Of a stretch of 64,000 bases of DNA, positions 1-9,703 are shown piece after piece; position 1 is the first letter of the stretch; every line of letters starts with the position of its first letter. Location of the stretch: contig CAMWTP010000009.1 in NCBI GenBank assembly GCA_947177165.1, positions 32,761 through 96,760 on the forward strand, written 5' to 3'. The DNA is from an uncultured Lachnospiraceae bacterium. Its GTDB lineage: Bacteria; Bacillota; Clostridia; Lachnospirales; Lachnospiraceae. The translations under genes were made by a program, and so were the position numbers. The notes below the pieces were generated by a model, which was not told the DNA's origin, searched no databases, and saw only the letters and a program-made list of their open reading frames with translations.

Positions 1-2457
1 ACGTATATCACTACAACCGATTTTACGATACCGATTGGAAGTGTTGACCAGGGGGCACAGAGTATCAGCGCCTCCGCTTCTTCAAAACCTGCCAGTCTGA
101 TGGATCTGCAGAACATACCCATTATAACAGGGAGAGGGACAACGATAGCCCTTTCAGATATCGCGACAGTATCCATGTCGTCAAGGGCGAACAGCAGTAT
201 CAGCCGTTTTAACGGGCAGGACAGTATCAGTGTCGGTATTGCCAAGGTTCAGAGTGAAGGCACGGTTGATGTTTCTAACCATGTGAAAGCGCTGGTTGAG
301 CGTGTAGCCGCAAAAAATTCGGCAATTCAGATATCTGTGGCGTATGATGCGGCAGACAGTATTAAGTCTTCCCTGAGTTCAGTGGCAGAGACGCTTGTGC
401 TTGGCGTCCTGTTTTCCATGCTTGTGCTGTTTATCTTCTTCGGGGATTTTAAGGCCAGTTTGATCGTTGGCAGCTCCATGCCGATATCGCTCCTGGCGAC
501 GCTTATTTTTATGAGTTTTGCTGGATTTTCATTGAATGTAGTCACCATGGGAGCACTTGTCATAGCCATCGGTATGATGGTTGACGCATCAATTGTTGTG
601 TTGGAGAGCTGTTTCCGGCTGAAGGATGAAAAACCGGAATTTAAGGATGCCGCATTTGTGGGCACAAAGGTGGTGGCCTCTTCTGTCTCTGCATCAACGA
701 TCACCACAGTCGTTGTGTATCTGCCGCTTGCCACGATGAAGGGACTTGCCGGACAGCTCTTTTCGCAGCTCGGATTTACGATTATTTTTGCCATGATGTC
801 GTCTTTGATCGTGGCGATCACGCTGATTCCGATTTTTTTCTGGAAATACAGGCCAAAGGAGAAAAAGAACACGCTGGCAAACCAGATTGTGGGAAAGATC
901 GGAGACGGCTACAAGACGCTGCTCAAACACATTATGCTGAAGAAAAAGACTGTTATGCTCGTTGCAGTGGGACTTCTGGCACTGGCGATTTTTCTTGCAT
1001 CACAGCTTGACAAAGAGCTGATGTCAGCGACGGGACTTGACAATATGAGCATTTCCATCGAGCAGCGCTCGGGAACCAGACTTGAGGTGATGGATGAAAA
1101 TATCCAGTTTATAGAGCAGATGATCATCGATGATCCGGATTTTGCAGGGTGCAATCTGACGATCAGCGGCTCCGCGGCAACGATTACAGCATATCCCTCG
1201 GATACCTGCGAAAAGAGTATCAATCAGCTTGTGGATGAGTACAATGCGAAGCTGATGGACAGCACGAACATGAGCATTATCGTCTCAGCAGCAGGAAGCG
1301 GAATGTCCTCCATGATGAGTGTTATGTCGAGCACGGAAGTTGATATGGTTGGGGACAGTATTGATGACCTGAAAATAGCCGCAAGGCAGGTGGATGCGAT
1401 CATGATGGATATTCCGGGTGTCATCAAGACTTCGAGCAACCTGACCTCGGATGCCACACAGGTAAAGATACAGATAGACCCGTTAAAGTGTATGAATGTA
1501 GGTTTGACAGCTGTGCAGGTTGCAGGTGAGATGTACAATGCCAGCAGCGGTGTCGAAGTTATGGACATGACAATCGGAACGGAAGAATATACTGTGAGAA
1601 TGGAATACCCGGAGGATAGCTATACGACCATGAATCAGCTTCTCAATCTCGAAATAGCCACTCCGATGGGAAGTATGATCACAGTAGGTGACGTGGCTAA
1701 GGCAGTATATTCTGATGTGCCGGACACACTTGTAAGAGAGGATGGAAGGTATCAGGTTGCGATTACAGCCTATACGACGGATGCTGCAAAGTTTACGGCG
1801 CAGTCCGCCATTATCAGGGCAGTGGACGAGGCGGAGCAAAATGGAATGTTCCCGGAGGGGGTAGGACAGACGCAGAATATCATGAATGAGATGATCGAGG
1901 AGGAGTTTACCGCGATTGGAAAGGCAATCTTTACAGCGGTTTTTCTGATTTTCCTCGTCATGGCAATGCAGTTTGAGTCGCCGGTATTCTCGCTCATGGT
2001 CATGCTCAGTATTCCGTTTAGTCTGATTGGTTCGTTTTTCCTGTTGTTTATCACAGGATCGACGCTGAATATGACATCACTGATGGGTGTGCTGATGCTG
2101 GTAGGTATCGTTGTAAATAATGGTATTTTGTATGTCGATACGACAAACCAGTTAAAGGAAACGATGGCGTTAAATGACGCGCTGATGGAGAGCGGGCGTC
2201 TGCGTCTGAGGCCAATCCTCATGACGACGTTGACGACGATCCTGTCAATGATACCGATGATTTTTACCCAGAACGAGAACGCAGCGATGATGAAAGGAAT
2301 GTCCCTCATCATTATCGGAGGTCTGATTACCTCCACGTTGTTGATACTGCTGCTCTTGCCGAGTTTCTATCTGTTGATGAGCAGTCAGGGCAGAAGAGAG
2401 GCAAAGGAGAGACGGCAGATGAAACGCCAGAAACGGCTTGCAGAAAGAGATAAGTAA
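1..2457 (+). CDS. RND-family efflux transporter (AcrB/HAE1-like), 5' end outside window
   Basis: The reading frame is open from base 1, so the start lies upstream; about 818 residues are present compared with roughly 1,000-1,050 for the family. The RND plan is visible: a membrane block (LGVLFSMLVLFIFF, then GALVIAIGMMVDASIVVLE, the conserved TM4-type segment), a large extracytoplasmic loop, and a second block (FTAVFLIFLVMAMQFES, LMGVLMLVGIVVNNGILYVD, final helix near LLLLPSFYLLM). Such proteins are proton-driven exporters of drugs, lipids or metabolites. The tail is basic and cytoplasmic. Partners such as a membrane-fusion protein would lie upstream and cannot be seen. Substrate is unknown. 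A terminator follows directly. Confidence 0.88.
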   Translation, partial: TYITTTDFTIPIGSVDQGAQSISASASSKPASLMDLQNIPIITGRGTTIALSDIATVSMSSRANSSISRFNGQDSISVGIAKVQSEGTVDVSNHVKALVERVAAKNSAIQISVAYDAADSIKSSLSSVAETLVLGVLFSMLVLFIFFGDFKASLIVGSSMPISLLATLIFMSFAGFSLNVVTMGALVIAIGMMVDASIVVLESCFRLKDEKPEFKDAAFVGTKVVASSVSASTITTVVVYLPLATMKGLAGQLFSQLGFTIIFAMMSSLIVAITLIPIFFWKYRPKEKKNTLANQIVGKIGDGYKTLLKHIMLKKKTVMLVAVGLLALAIFLASQLDKELMSATGLDNMSISIEQRSGTRLEVMDENIQFIEQMIIDDPDFAGCNLTISGSAATITAYPSDTCEKSINQLVDEYNAKLMDSTNMSIIVSAAGSGMSSMMSVMSSTEVDMVGDSIDDLKIAARQVDAIMMDIPGVIKTSSNLTSDATQVKIQIDPLKCMNVGLTAVQVAGEMYNASSGVEVMDMTIGTEEYTVRMEYPEDSYTTMNQLLNLEIATPMGSMITVGDVAKAVYSDVPDTLVREDGRYQVAITAYTTDAAKFTAQSAIIRAVDEAEQNGMFPEGVGQTQNIMNEMIEEEFTAIGKAIFTAVFLIFLVMAMQFESPVFSLMVMLSIPFSLIGSFFLLFITGSTLNMTSLMGVLMLVGIVVNNGILYVDTTNQLKETMALNDALMESGRLRLRPILMTTLTTILSMIPMIFTQNENAAMMKGMSLIIIGGLITSTLLILLLLPSFYLLMSSQGRREAKERRQMKRQKRLAERDK

Positions 2458-2477
2458 AATAATTCATAAAAACTGGC

Positions 2478-2506
2478 ACTGATATTTTTTTGAAAAAATA
2501 TCAGTG
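2478..2506 (+). terminator. Intrinsic terminator after the RND gene
   Basis: CACTGATATTTTTT and AAAAAATATCAGTG form a perfect stem with a one- to two-base turn, followed by a T-rich tract. It sits 20 bases after the transporter stop codon. Confidence 0.75.
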
Positions 2507-2586
2507 TCGTTTATTTTATAAAAAAATCCATATACTACAATCAGTCAAAAGTATGCAATGAATCAACTTAGTAAGGTAGTGAATGG

Positions 2587-3840
2587 ATGGAAGCAGAGAA
2601 AATAAAACATAAATATCTCGTATTTTTATATGTATTTTTAGGGTTTGCGATCGGGTTATTCTGTTGGGCAACTTACGCATATTACCAGAGTACTGTTCCT
2701 AGTACGATCAGCGTCAAGGCCGGTACAAGCGAGGAATTTAATCTGCGCATTCCCGCATCCGGAATCCTCAGCACGGATTCTGAGACGATTCTGGCACTGA
2801 ATCAGCCGCTCACGATTGTGGCAGGAGATACGACCAGCTCCTATCAGATGCGGCTGAAACTTTTTGGCTTTGTACCGCTGAAGGATGTGGATATACAGGT
2901 CATAGAGAATACAACCCTGACGCCTGTGGGCAGACCGATCGGCATCTATGTCAGGACACAGGGGGTACTGGTGGTAGATACTGGCAGTTTTGAGGGGGTG
3001 AACGGCGACAAATATGCGCCTTCCGATTACAAACTGCAGGCGGGGGATTATCTCACCGCAATGGACGGCGTGGCGATCAGTGACAAGAAACAGATCAGAG
3101 AGTATGTGGAAAAGGGAAACGGGGAAGAAATTATTTTTCAGGTCTCCAGAAAGGATGAGCTGATACAGGTAAAGATCAAGCCGGAAGCAGATGGGAACAA
3201 TGTCTATAAGATGGGCGCATGGCTTAGGGACAGCGCACAAGGGATAGGGACGATGACATATATAGACGGTCAGAACCAGTTCGGCGCATTGGGACATGGC
3301 ATCAATGACATGGATACAGGGGAGCTCCTGAAGCTTGGGAGCGGGCTGTTGTATCATACAGAGATAGTGGCTGTCAAGCGCGGCGAGAGGGGAAATCCCG
3401 GTGAACTGACAGGCGTGATTGAGTATAAACCAGACCAGGTGTCAGGGGTGATCGTGGACAACACAGTACAGGGGATCTATGGCGTGGCGAATGCAGAACT
3501 TCTGAGCGAATATACTGCCGGGCGGGAAGCGCTGCCCATCGCGCTAAAGCAGGAAGTAACTACTGGTTCGGCTCAGATCTTATGTACCATTGACGGGGAG
3601 GCGAAGTACTATGATGTGGAGATCACGAAACTCACGCCGGGGAAGGATGCAGTGAACCGTCAGATCTCTCTTGAGGTTACAGATACGGAATTGCTCTCTA
3701 TAACGGGGGGAATCGTACAAGGCATGTCAGGAGCTCCGATTGTCCAAAACGGCAGGTTTGTGGGCGCTGTCACACATGTACTCGTGCAGGATAGCACGAA
3801 AGGGTATGGAATATTTATTGAGGATATGCTGGGACATTAA
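2587..3840 (+). CDS. spoIVB: SpoIVB-type stage IV sporulation serine peptidase
   Basis: This is a 417-residue S55-family peptidase. It has an N-terminal membrane anchor (residues about 8-30), a PDZ domain around residues 115-200 (LQAGDYLTAMDGVAISD) and a C-terminal peptidase domain. The candidate catalytic His is in GALGHGI and the Ser in GMSGAPI, both as expected for SpoIVB. In Bacillus, SpoIVB is secreted by the forespore and cleaves SpoIVFA, releasing SpoIVFB to activate sigma-K. The start follows a weak GGTAG-type ribosome site. spo0A, the usual downstream neighbour, is absent here; the next gene is convergent. Its presence points to a spore former. Confidence 0.95.
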   Translation: MEAEKIKHKYLVFLYVFLGFAIGLFCWATYAYYQSTVPSTISVKAGTSEEFNLRIPASGILSTDSETILALNQPLTIVAGDTTSSYQMRLKLFGFVPLKDVDIQVIENTTLTPVGRPIGIYVRTQGVLVVDTGSFEGVNGDKYAPSDYKLQAGDYLTAMDGVAISDKKQIREYVEKGNGEEIIFQVSRKDELIQVKIKPEADGNNVYKMGAWLRDSAQGIGTMTYIDGQNQFGALGHGINDMDTGELLKLGSGLLYHTEIVAVKRGERGNPGELTGVIEYKPDQVSGVIVDNTVQGIYGVANAELLSEYTAGREALPIALKQEVTTGSAQILCTIDGEAKYYDVEITKLTPGKDAVNRQISLEVTDTELLSITGGIVQGMSGAPIVQNGRFVGAVTHVLVQDSTKGYGIFIEDMLGH

Positions 3841-3855
3841 TCAGTTGATTACTTA

Positions 3856-3901
3856 TAGAGCATAAAAGCGTTCATGTATATGTGAACGCTTTTATGCTCT
3901 A
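3856..3901. terminator. Bidirectional terminator hairpin
   Basis: TAGAGCATAAAAGCGTTCA pairs perfectly with TGAACGCTTTTATGCTCTA, a 19-bp stem with a short loop, located between the convergent spoIVB and the coiled-coil gene. Confidence 0.85.
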
Positions 3902-3915
3902 GCTCATAGTCCGCA

Positions 3916-4908
3916 TTATATCTGTGTGTTAATAATCGATACACCGAGTTTGTCGGGCTGTACAATATCGTTGAAGATATTTTTGCAATACGCTGAGACT
4001 GCATTTCCGAACGCGGCATTTTGACCAAATAACTCGTTGTAGGCGTTCTGGAAATCAGGGGTGGTCATATCAATACTGTCGGCATCAAATATCATTTTTT
4101 CCTGTTGGCTGTCAAAGGTAAGTCCGAGTTTTGCAAGTTTATCCTTGTGATCGAGACACAGCTGGTTAAGTTTGTCTATATTTTCACTTTCGTTCGTGCT
4201 GTCTGTGCGATAAACCAACTGGGCAAAAGATGATAGCAGTATTCCCAGATCCCGGATCGTGTCACTGTCTAACCTGCCGGACTGGACAAGCGTGTCACAT
4301 GATTTTATGGTTGATGTAGCCTGTCCTGCCAGTGTCATATAGTCCGCCAGTATCATATCCGCTTCTTCATACTTCTGGGTCTGGCTTACGCGATATTCGC
4401 TAATGTTGTACTGTGCGTCACTTGCGGTTTCATCCACTTTGCGCATGATCTTGTCTGCCTGTCCGATGAAAGAATCGTGGCCGGAGAAAAGGGCATTGAT
4501 GGTCTTGTCAGAGGCATCTGCGAAAGTTTTACTGTCAAACGAATATTTGCCGCTGACTTTCTCGACACCGATTTTTTTCAGATTCGTCTCGTTGTCAGAG
4601 AACAATTTTTCAAGCTTTGAGAGCTGTTTCTGCACATCCTTATCCGTCACTTTGTCGGAGCTGCTCTTCATATTATTATAAGATTTTATCAGATCCTCGA
4701 CCTGGCTCTCAAGCAAATCTCTTGAGATTCCGCCAGAAGAATAGCGCTTTAATTTTTTGACGCTTTTTTTGAACGCTTCCGCTTTGTCCTGGAGCTTTTC
4801 AATGTTGGCATCTGCTTCCGTTATCTTTTTGGTGATGGAGTGTGTATAGGAATAATTGTTTTGCCTGATTTGGTTGATTAGGTCTGTCGGTTTATATTGA
4901 ATGGTCAT
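3916..4908 (-). CDS. Coiled-coil protein of unknown function, weakly FliD-like
   Basis: About 330 residues, hydrophilic, no signal peptide or membrane segment. The ORF track begins five codons earlier, but those first codons contain the GGAGGG ribosome site, so the start is the Met of MTIQYKP. Residues about 25-75 and 90-120 look like coiled coil. Two short segments (GKYSFDSKTF; LGLTFDSQQEKMIFDADSI) resemble the repeated strand-turn motif seen near the end of flagellar cap protein FliD. That resemblance is weak and no other flagellar gene is nearby. It is a single-gene unit facing spoIVB. I do not recognise the family. Confidence 0.7.
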   Translation of the reverse strand: MTIQYKPTDLINQIRQNNYSYTHSITKKITEADANIEKLQDKAEAFKKSVKKLKRYSSGGISRDLLESQVEDLIKSYNNMKSSSDKVTDKDVQKQLSKLEKLFSDNETNLKKIGVEKVSGKYSFDSKTFADASDKTINALFSGHDSFIGQADKIMRKVDETASDAQYNISEYRVSQTQKYEEADMILADYMTLAGQATSTIKSCDTLVQSGRLDSDTIRDLGILLSSFAQLVYRTDSTNESENIDKLNQLCLDHKDKLAKLGLTFDSQQEKMIFDADSIDMTTPDFQNAYNELFGQNAAFGNAVSAYCKNIFNDIVQPDKLGVSIINTQI

Positions 4909-5135
4909 AGAAAATCCCTCCAAAGTTAATATATTAATGTTATCGGCAGATTTATGCTGAAGTTAAAGGGATGTCGGCAATAAAATAATTTTTCAGTAGC
5001 AATTCTTGCGAGTATATGGTACACTACAAAGTGATGCATTAGCGTTACACTTTAAAAGATAATGAGCGATGGCTATATGTACTGCAAGGGCATAGACATT
5101 GCAGGCAGGAGTTTACGAAATGAGGAGGACAGGCG

Positions 5136-6569
5136 TTGGGCGAAAATATTATCGAATTAAAGCATATCAGCCGTACTTTTGACGACGGCTTTCGTGTGGT
5201 TGACGATTTCAACCTTACAGTACAGAGAGGTGAGTTTGTCACATTTCTCGGACCCTCGGGGTGTGGAAAGACGACAACGCTGCGCATGATTGCGGGTTTT
5301 GATAAGCCGACAGAGGGCGAGCTGCTGTTAAACGGTGAGGATATTCGGGATTTGCCGCCCAATAAACGTCCTATCAATACAGTGTTTCAGAGATACGCGC
5401 TTTTTCCTCACCTGAATGTATTTGAAAATGTCGCCTTCGGGCTGAAATTAAAGAAGCTTCCGAAAGCGGAGATTGTAAAGAAGGTCAAGAAAGCGCTGGA
5501 GATGGTGGACCTTGAGGATTTTGAGGACAGGAGAATACAGACGCTCTCGGGCGGTCAGCAGCAGCGTATCGCCATCGCGCGGGCAATCGTCAATGAGCCG
5601 GAAATCCTGCTGTTGGATGAACCGCTGGGCGCACTGGACCTGAAGATGCGCAAAGAGATGCAGCTTGAGCTGAAGGGCATGCACGAGAAGCTGGGGATCA
5701 CGTTTATCTATGTGACGCACGACCAGGAGGAAGCGCTCACGATGTCTGACAAGATTGTCGTGATGTCAGAGGGAAAAATCCAGCAGATCGGCACGCCGGA
5801 GGATATCTACAACGAGCCAAAGAACGCTTTTGTCGCCGATTTTATCGGGGAGAGCAATATTTTTACTGGTATAATGACGGGGAAATACAGAGTGCGGTTC
5901 TGTGGGGCAGAGTTTGAATGCGTGGACGATGTCGAACATGGCACAATGATTGATGCGGTGGTGAGGCCGGAGGACGTGACGATCACGGCGCCGGATCAGG
6001 GAATTATCAAGGGGATTGTGACTTCCGTCATCTTTAAGGGCGTGCACTATGAGATTGCAGTGCAGTCCGGCAAGAATGAGATCGTGGTGCAGTCCACCAG
6101 AAAGACGGAGTTAAATGCCCTGGTGGGACTGTATATCGAGCCGGAAGGGATTCACATCATGCTGGCGGAGAACAGGATCAACCGCATCGAATCCGGGTTG
6201 GACAAGGACTACAGGCTTGCGTTTCTCGGGGGTATGCTTGACTGTGACCTGACTGCCCTGATACCGGGCTCCGCATTCAGCGCAGACGGCGCACTTGTGG
6301 ACGCACATGGCGATATGATTGAGCCGGACCGGATCAAGGTGATTGTGTCTGTCAATCCGGATGACATCACAATGAGTGATGACAAGGAGGCGGGGATTCT
6401 CCGGGGACACATCATCAATCTGATCTATAAGGGCGATCACTACAGCTATGTCGTGCGGACGGAGGAGGACGAGGATTTTATCGTTTCCGACGAGTATTTG
6501 TGGAACATGGATGACTACGTGAGTCTGTTGATTCCAAAGGATAAGTTTCATTATGCCATCAAGAAATAG
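5136..6569 (+). CDS. potA: PotA-like polyamine ABC transporter ATPase with two TOBE-like domains
   Basis: ATPase of the spermidine/putrescine importer. Walker A GPSGCGKT is at residues 39-46, the signature LSGGQQQR near 137, and Walker B ILLLDEPLGALD near 156-167. The start is TTG, six bases after GAGGAGGA; no better ATG exists. At 477 residues it is about 100 longer than usual PotA: after the first TOBE-type region (VVRPEDVTI to YIEPEGIHIM) a second related segment follows (VSVNPDDITM to LLIPKDKFHY), which looks like a duplication. It heads the potABCD operon. Confidence 0.93.
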   Translation: MGENIIELKHISRTFDDGFRVVDDFNLTVQRGEFVTFLGPSGCGKTTTLRMIAGFDKPTEGELLLNGEDIRDLPPNKRPINTVFQRYALFPHLNVFENVAFGLKLKKLPKAEIVKKVKKALEMVDLEDFEDRRIQTLSGGQQQRIAIARAIVNEPEILLLDEPLGALDLKMRKEMQLELKGMHEKLGITFIYVTHDQEEALTMSDKIVVMSEGKIQQIGTPEDIYNEPKNAFVADFIGESNIFTGIMTGKYRVRFCGAEFECVDDVEHGTMIDAVVRPEDVTITAPDQGIIKGIVTSVIFKGVHYEIAVQSGKNEIVVQSTRKTELNALVGLYIEPEGIHIMLAENRINRIESGLDKDYRLAFLGGMLDCDLTALIPGSAFSADGALVDAHGDMIEPDRIKVIVSVNPDDITMSDDKEAGILRGHIINLIYKGDHYSYVVRTEEDEDFIVSDEYLWNMDDYVSLLIPKDKFHYAIKK

Positions 6570-6595
6570 CTGGCATAACTGAATGGAGGTTGCGG

Positions 6596-7399
6596 ATGAA
6601 CAAATTTCGTTTTCAGAGGTCGCAGCTGTGCATACCGTACGGTTTGTTTCTGGTATGTTTTGTGATGGCGCCTTTGATCGTGATTATATACTATGCATTT
6701 ACGAACGGGGAAGGGCAGTTTACGCTGGAAAATCTGATGGGATTTTTTTCAAGTCCCAATACGATCGGGACGCTGGCTTACAGTCTTGGCATTGCGGTGG
6801 CCACCACCTGTATCTGCCTGCTGCTGGCGTATCCGATCGCATATATACTGGCGAGAAGCAGCATGAAACACAAATCCGTGGTTCTGATGATTTTTGTTAT
6901 GCCGATGTGGATTAACTTTACGCTTAGAATCACGGCCCTCAAGGAAATCCTGACCATGATCGAGGGAAATCTCGCCTATCACCCGTTTTTGAACACGCTG
7001 GTTGGTATGACGTATGATTTCCTGCCGTTTATGATACTTCCTATCTATACAACGCTGCTGAAGCTCGACGGAAGTCTTCTGGAGGCGGCGGCAGATCTTG
7101 GAGCGGACACGGTTCAGACATTTCTGAAGGTGACACTTCCGCTGTCTGTTCCGGGGATTATCAGCGGGATTGTGATGGTGTTTCTGCCGTCCATGACCAA
7201 CTATGTCGTGCTCGATATGCTCTACAACAGCACGTATATCATGGGAAGTCTGATCGGAGCGTATTTCAGTGCCTACGACTGGCACAACGGCTCGATGATC
7301 GCGCTGATCCTGCTGGTGATCATTCTTGTGTTTACCCTGGTTACGAACCGCTATGCAGATGAGGATGCAGGCAGCAGCAGGGGAGGTGTACTCGGATGA
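6596..7399 (+). CDS. potB: PotB-like polyamine ABC transporter permease
   Basis: Polytopic inner-membrane permease of about 267 residues with six predicted helices. The EAA loop that contacts the ATPase is visible (LLEAAADLGADTVQTFLKV). The ORF track uses an upstream TTG; the ATG of MNKFRF is preferred because GGAGG lies six bases before it. Its stop overlaps the potC start as ATGA, indicating translational coupling. Confidence 0.93.
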   Translation: MNKFRFQRSQLCIPYGLFLVCFVMAPLIVIIYYAFTNGEGQFTLENLMGFFSSPNTIGTLAYSLGIAVATTCICLLLAYPIAYILARSSMKHKSVVLMIFVMPMWINFTLRITALKEILTMIEGNLAYHPFLNTLVGMTYDFLPFMILPIYTTLLKLDGSLLEAAADLGADTVQTFLKVTLPLSVPGIISGIVMVFLPSMTNYVVLDMLYNSTYIMGSLIGAYFSAYDWHNGSMIALILLVIILVFTLVTNRYADEDAGSSRGGVLG

Positions 7400-8223
7400 T
7401 GAAAAAGTTTTTCTCCAGGGCTTTTCTGGCGGTGATGGTGATACTGCTGTACCTGCCAATCTTTGTGCTGGCAGTATATAGTTTTACGGACTCTGCGAAC
7501 ATTGGAGCGATTCATGGTTTTTCGCTGAGAAATTATGAGACGCTGTTTACCAAGCCTGATCTGCGGGCGATGATTTTTGGAACGCTTGTTCTTGCAATCG
7601 GTTCCGCCTTTGTGTCAACGGTGCTGGGAACGTTTGGCGCTGTGGGCGTCTTTTATTCGGGTCGGTTTGGAAATATGGTAGTGGGCTCATTGAATCAGGT
7701 GCCTGTCGTAAACGCAGAGGTGGTGACTGCGTTCTCACTCTGCATCCTCCTGATCGGGGTGTGCGGTGTGGATAAGAGCAGTTATATTTCATTATTAATC
7801 GGTCATGTGGTGTTGGAAGCGCCCTTTGTGTATCTGTCTGTGGTGCCAAAACTGAAGCAGATGGATAACAGCCTCTATGAGGCGGCGCTCGACCTGGGGG
7901 CTTCTCCAGCGATGGCGCTGCGGCGTGTGGTGTTTCCGCAGATTTTTCCGGGCGTTGTCTCAGGATTTGCGCTGGCGGTTACGCTGTCGCTTGATGATTA
8001 TTTTATCACAAGCTACACGAAACCTGCGACTTTTGATACGATCAGCACTTATGTGGTCAATGCGACAAGAGGTTCCCAGACAGAGATTAAGACGGCGTTG
8101 TGGGCGCTCTCCACGATCATCTTTGTGGTGGTTGTGCTGATGGTAATGATGATGAATATGAGTGGAAATAAAAATGACAAAAATCAAAAGAGGGCAGGTG
8201 CAGACAGTGAGAAGAATCGATAG
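7396..8223 (+). CDS. potC: PotC-like polyamine ABC transporter permease
   Basis: Second permease, 275 residues with about six helices. The EAA motif reads LYEAALDLGASPAMALRRV. The ATG overlaps the potB stop by four bases, and GGAGG is ten bases upstream. The C-terminal tail is strongly basic and polar (NKNDKNQKRA) and overlaps the start of potD. Together with PotB it forms the channel powered by PotA. Confidence 0.93.
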   Translation: MMKKFFSRAFLAVMVILLYLPIFVLAVYSFTDSANIGAIHGFSLRNYETLFTKPDLRAMIFGTLVLAIGSAFVSTVLGTFGAVGVFYSGRFGNMVVGSLNQVPVVNAEVVTAFSLCILLIGVCGVDKSSYISLLIGHVVLEAPFVYLSVVPKLKQMDNSLYEAALDLGASPAMALRRVVFPQIFPGVVSGFALAVTLSLDDYFITSYTKPATFDTISTYVVNATRGSQTEIKTALWALSTIIFVVVVLMVMMMNMSGNKNDKNQKRAGADSEKNR

Positions 8224-9697
8224 TACAGCGCTTGGACTTGCTGTGTCCGGCGCGTTTGTGGTATGCGGCTTTGCCGGGCAGACAGCTTTTGCCAAAGAGG
8301 AGCCTGTCGTATTGCGTGTGTGCAGCTGGGAGGAGTATATCGATCTTGGAGAGTGGGATGAGGAGGAAGCGATTGCACTTGACAACGGCGCTGTGATCTT
8401 CGGGGAGCGCCCGCTCTATGAAGAATTTGAAGACTGGTACAGAGAGATGTACGGCAGGGAAGTGCGGGTAGAGTACTCCTGCTTCGGTACCAATGAGGAT
8501 CTATATAATCAGCTGAATATGGGGGATACGTATGATCTGGTGTGTCCCTCGGAGTATATGATCATGAAGCTGATGGCGGAGGACAGGCTTCTGCCGTACT
8601 CGGATGGTTTTTATGACACGCAGAATGTCAATAATTTCTATATTAATAACGTCTCACCCTTTATACAGGAGACGCTGGAGCAGAATGAAATCGGCGGTGA
8701 GAGCTGGAGTAAGTATGCCGCAGGATATATGTGGGGGATTACAGGCGTTTTATACAATCCGGAGCTTGTCACAGAGGAGGAGGCATCGACATGGGCAATT
8801 TTTGGAAATCCCAAGTTTAACAGGCAGGTCACATTGAAGGACAATGTGCGTGACTCCTATTTTGCCGCACTTGGAATTCTGAAGGCTGACGAGCTGATGG
8901 ACGGGAATTTTATCCGTTCCGCAGATTACCATGAGCGTCTGGCGGATGTGATGAATGACGTGAATCCCGAGACGATTGCACAGGCGCAGGAGCTTTTGGA
9001 CGAGCTGATGGACAATGTGTATTCCCTCGAGACAGACAGCGGGAAGGCGGATATGATAACGGGTAAGATTGTGGCGAATTACCAGTGGTCGGGCGATGCG
9101 GTTTACGCGATGGACCAGGCAGACGAGGATGATTTTGAGCTGCGGTTTGCGGTGCCCAGAGAGAGCACGAATCTCTGGTTTGACGGCTGGGTGATGTTAA
9201 AGAGCGGCATTGATGGCAATGCGGACAGACAGCACGCGGCGGAGGCGTTTGTCAATTTTGTGTCAAGGACGGACAATGCTGTCAGAAATATGTATTATAT
9301 CGGCTATACTTCGTCCATTGCAGGAAACGAAAATGATGATACCATGTATGAATACCTGAACTGGTGCTACGGCGCTGACGAGGAGGACGGGGACATCATG
9401 GAGTATCCTGTGGGCTATTTTTTCAGCGGAGACAACAGCGATGAGAATTACATCGTGCAGACGACGCGCAGCCAGATGGGCAGACAGCTCTACAGTCAGT
9501 ATCCGCCGGAGGATGTCATGGAAAGGACAGCGATCATGCGGTATTTTGACGCGGACGCGAACAGGGCGATTAATCAGATGTGGATCAATGTCAGATGTTT
9601 TGACATCTACGATGTGCCGACCGGTGTCTGGGTGGCACTGCTGGCAGGGCTGCTTGTACTGATCTGGATGGGATATAGAAAGAGTAAAAGGAGATGA
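8207..9697 (+). CDS. potD: PotD-like polyamine-binding protein with C-terminal membrane anchor
   Basis: Extracellular substrate-binding protein of the PotD/PotF family. The start is uncertain: the track uses GTG at 8162, but GTG at 8207 follows GAGGGCAGG and immediately precedes a signal-peptide-like stretch (RRIDSTALGLAVSGAFVV, then AFAKEE). No proper lipobox is present; the only Cys (VVCGF) has Val at -1. The domain shows VLRVCSWEEYI near the front and NLWFDGWVML later. The last 25 residues form a helix followed by RKSKRR, so it is probably held by a C-terminal transmembrane segment. It overlaps the end of potC. Confidence 0.9.
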   Translation: MRRIDSTALGLAVSGAFVVCGFAGQTAFAKEEPVVLRVCSWEEYIDLGEWDEEEAIALDNGAVIFGERPLYEEFEDWYREMYGREVRVEYSCFGTNEDLYNQLNMGDTYDLVCPSEYMIMKLMAEDRLLPYSDGFYDTQNVNNFYINNVSPFIQETLEQNEIGGESWSKYAAGYMWGITGVLYNPELVTEEEASTWAIFGNPKFNRQVTLKDNVRDSYFAALGILKADELMDGNFIRSADYHERLADVMNDVNPETIAQAQELLDELMDNVYSLETDSGKADMITGKIVANYQWSGDAVYAMDQADEDDFELRFAVPRESTNLWFDGWVMLKSGIDGNADRQHAAEAFVNFVSRTDNAVRNMYYIGYTSSIAGNENDDTMYEYLNWCYGADEEDGDIMEYPVGYFFSGDNSDENYIVQTTRSQMGRQLYSQYPPEDVMERTAIMRYFDADANRAINQMWINVRCFDIYDVPTGVWVALLAGLLVLIWMGYRKSKRR

Positions 9698-9703
9698 GTT
9701 ATT

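Noticed and set aside
327-872. 181-residue minus-strand ORF
   Set aside because: It is antisense to the well-supported RND transporter and has no ribosome site or family resemblance.
4900-5135. Promoter of potABCD
   Set aside because: Hexamers near 5006 and 5020 are badly spaced; no confident promoter could be assigned.
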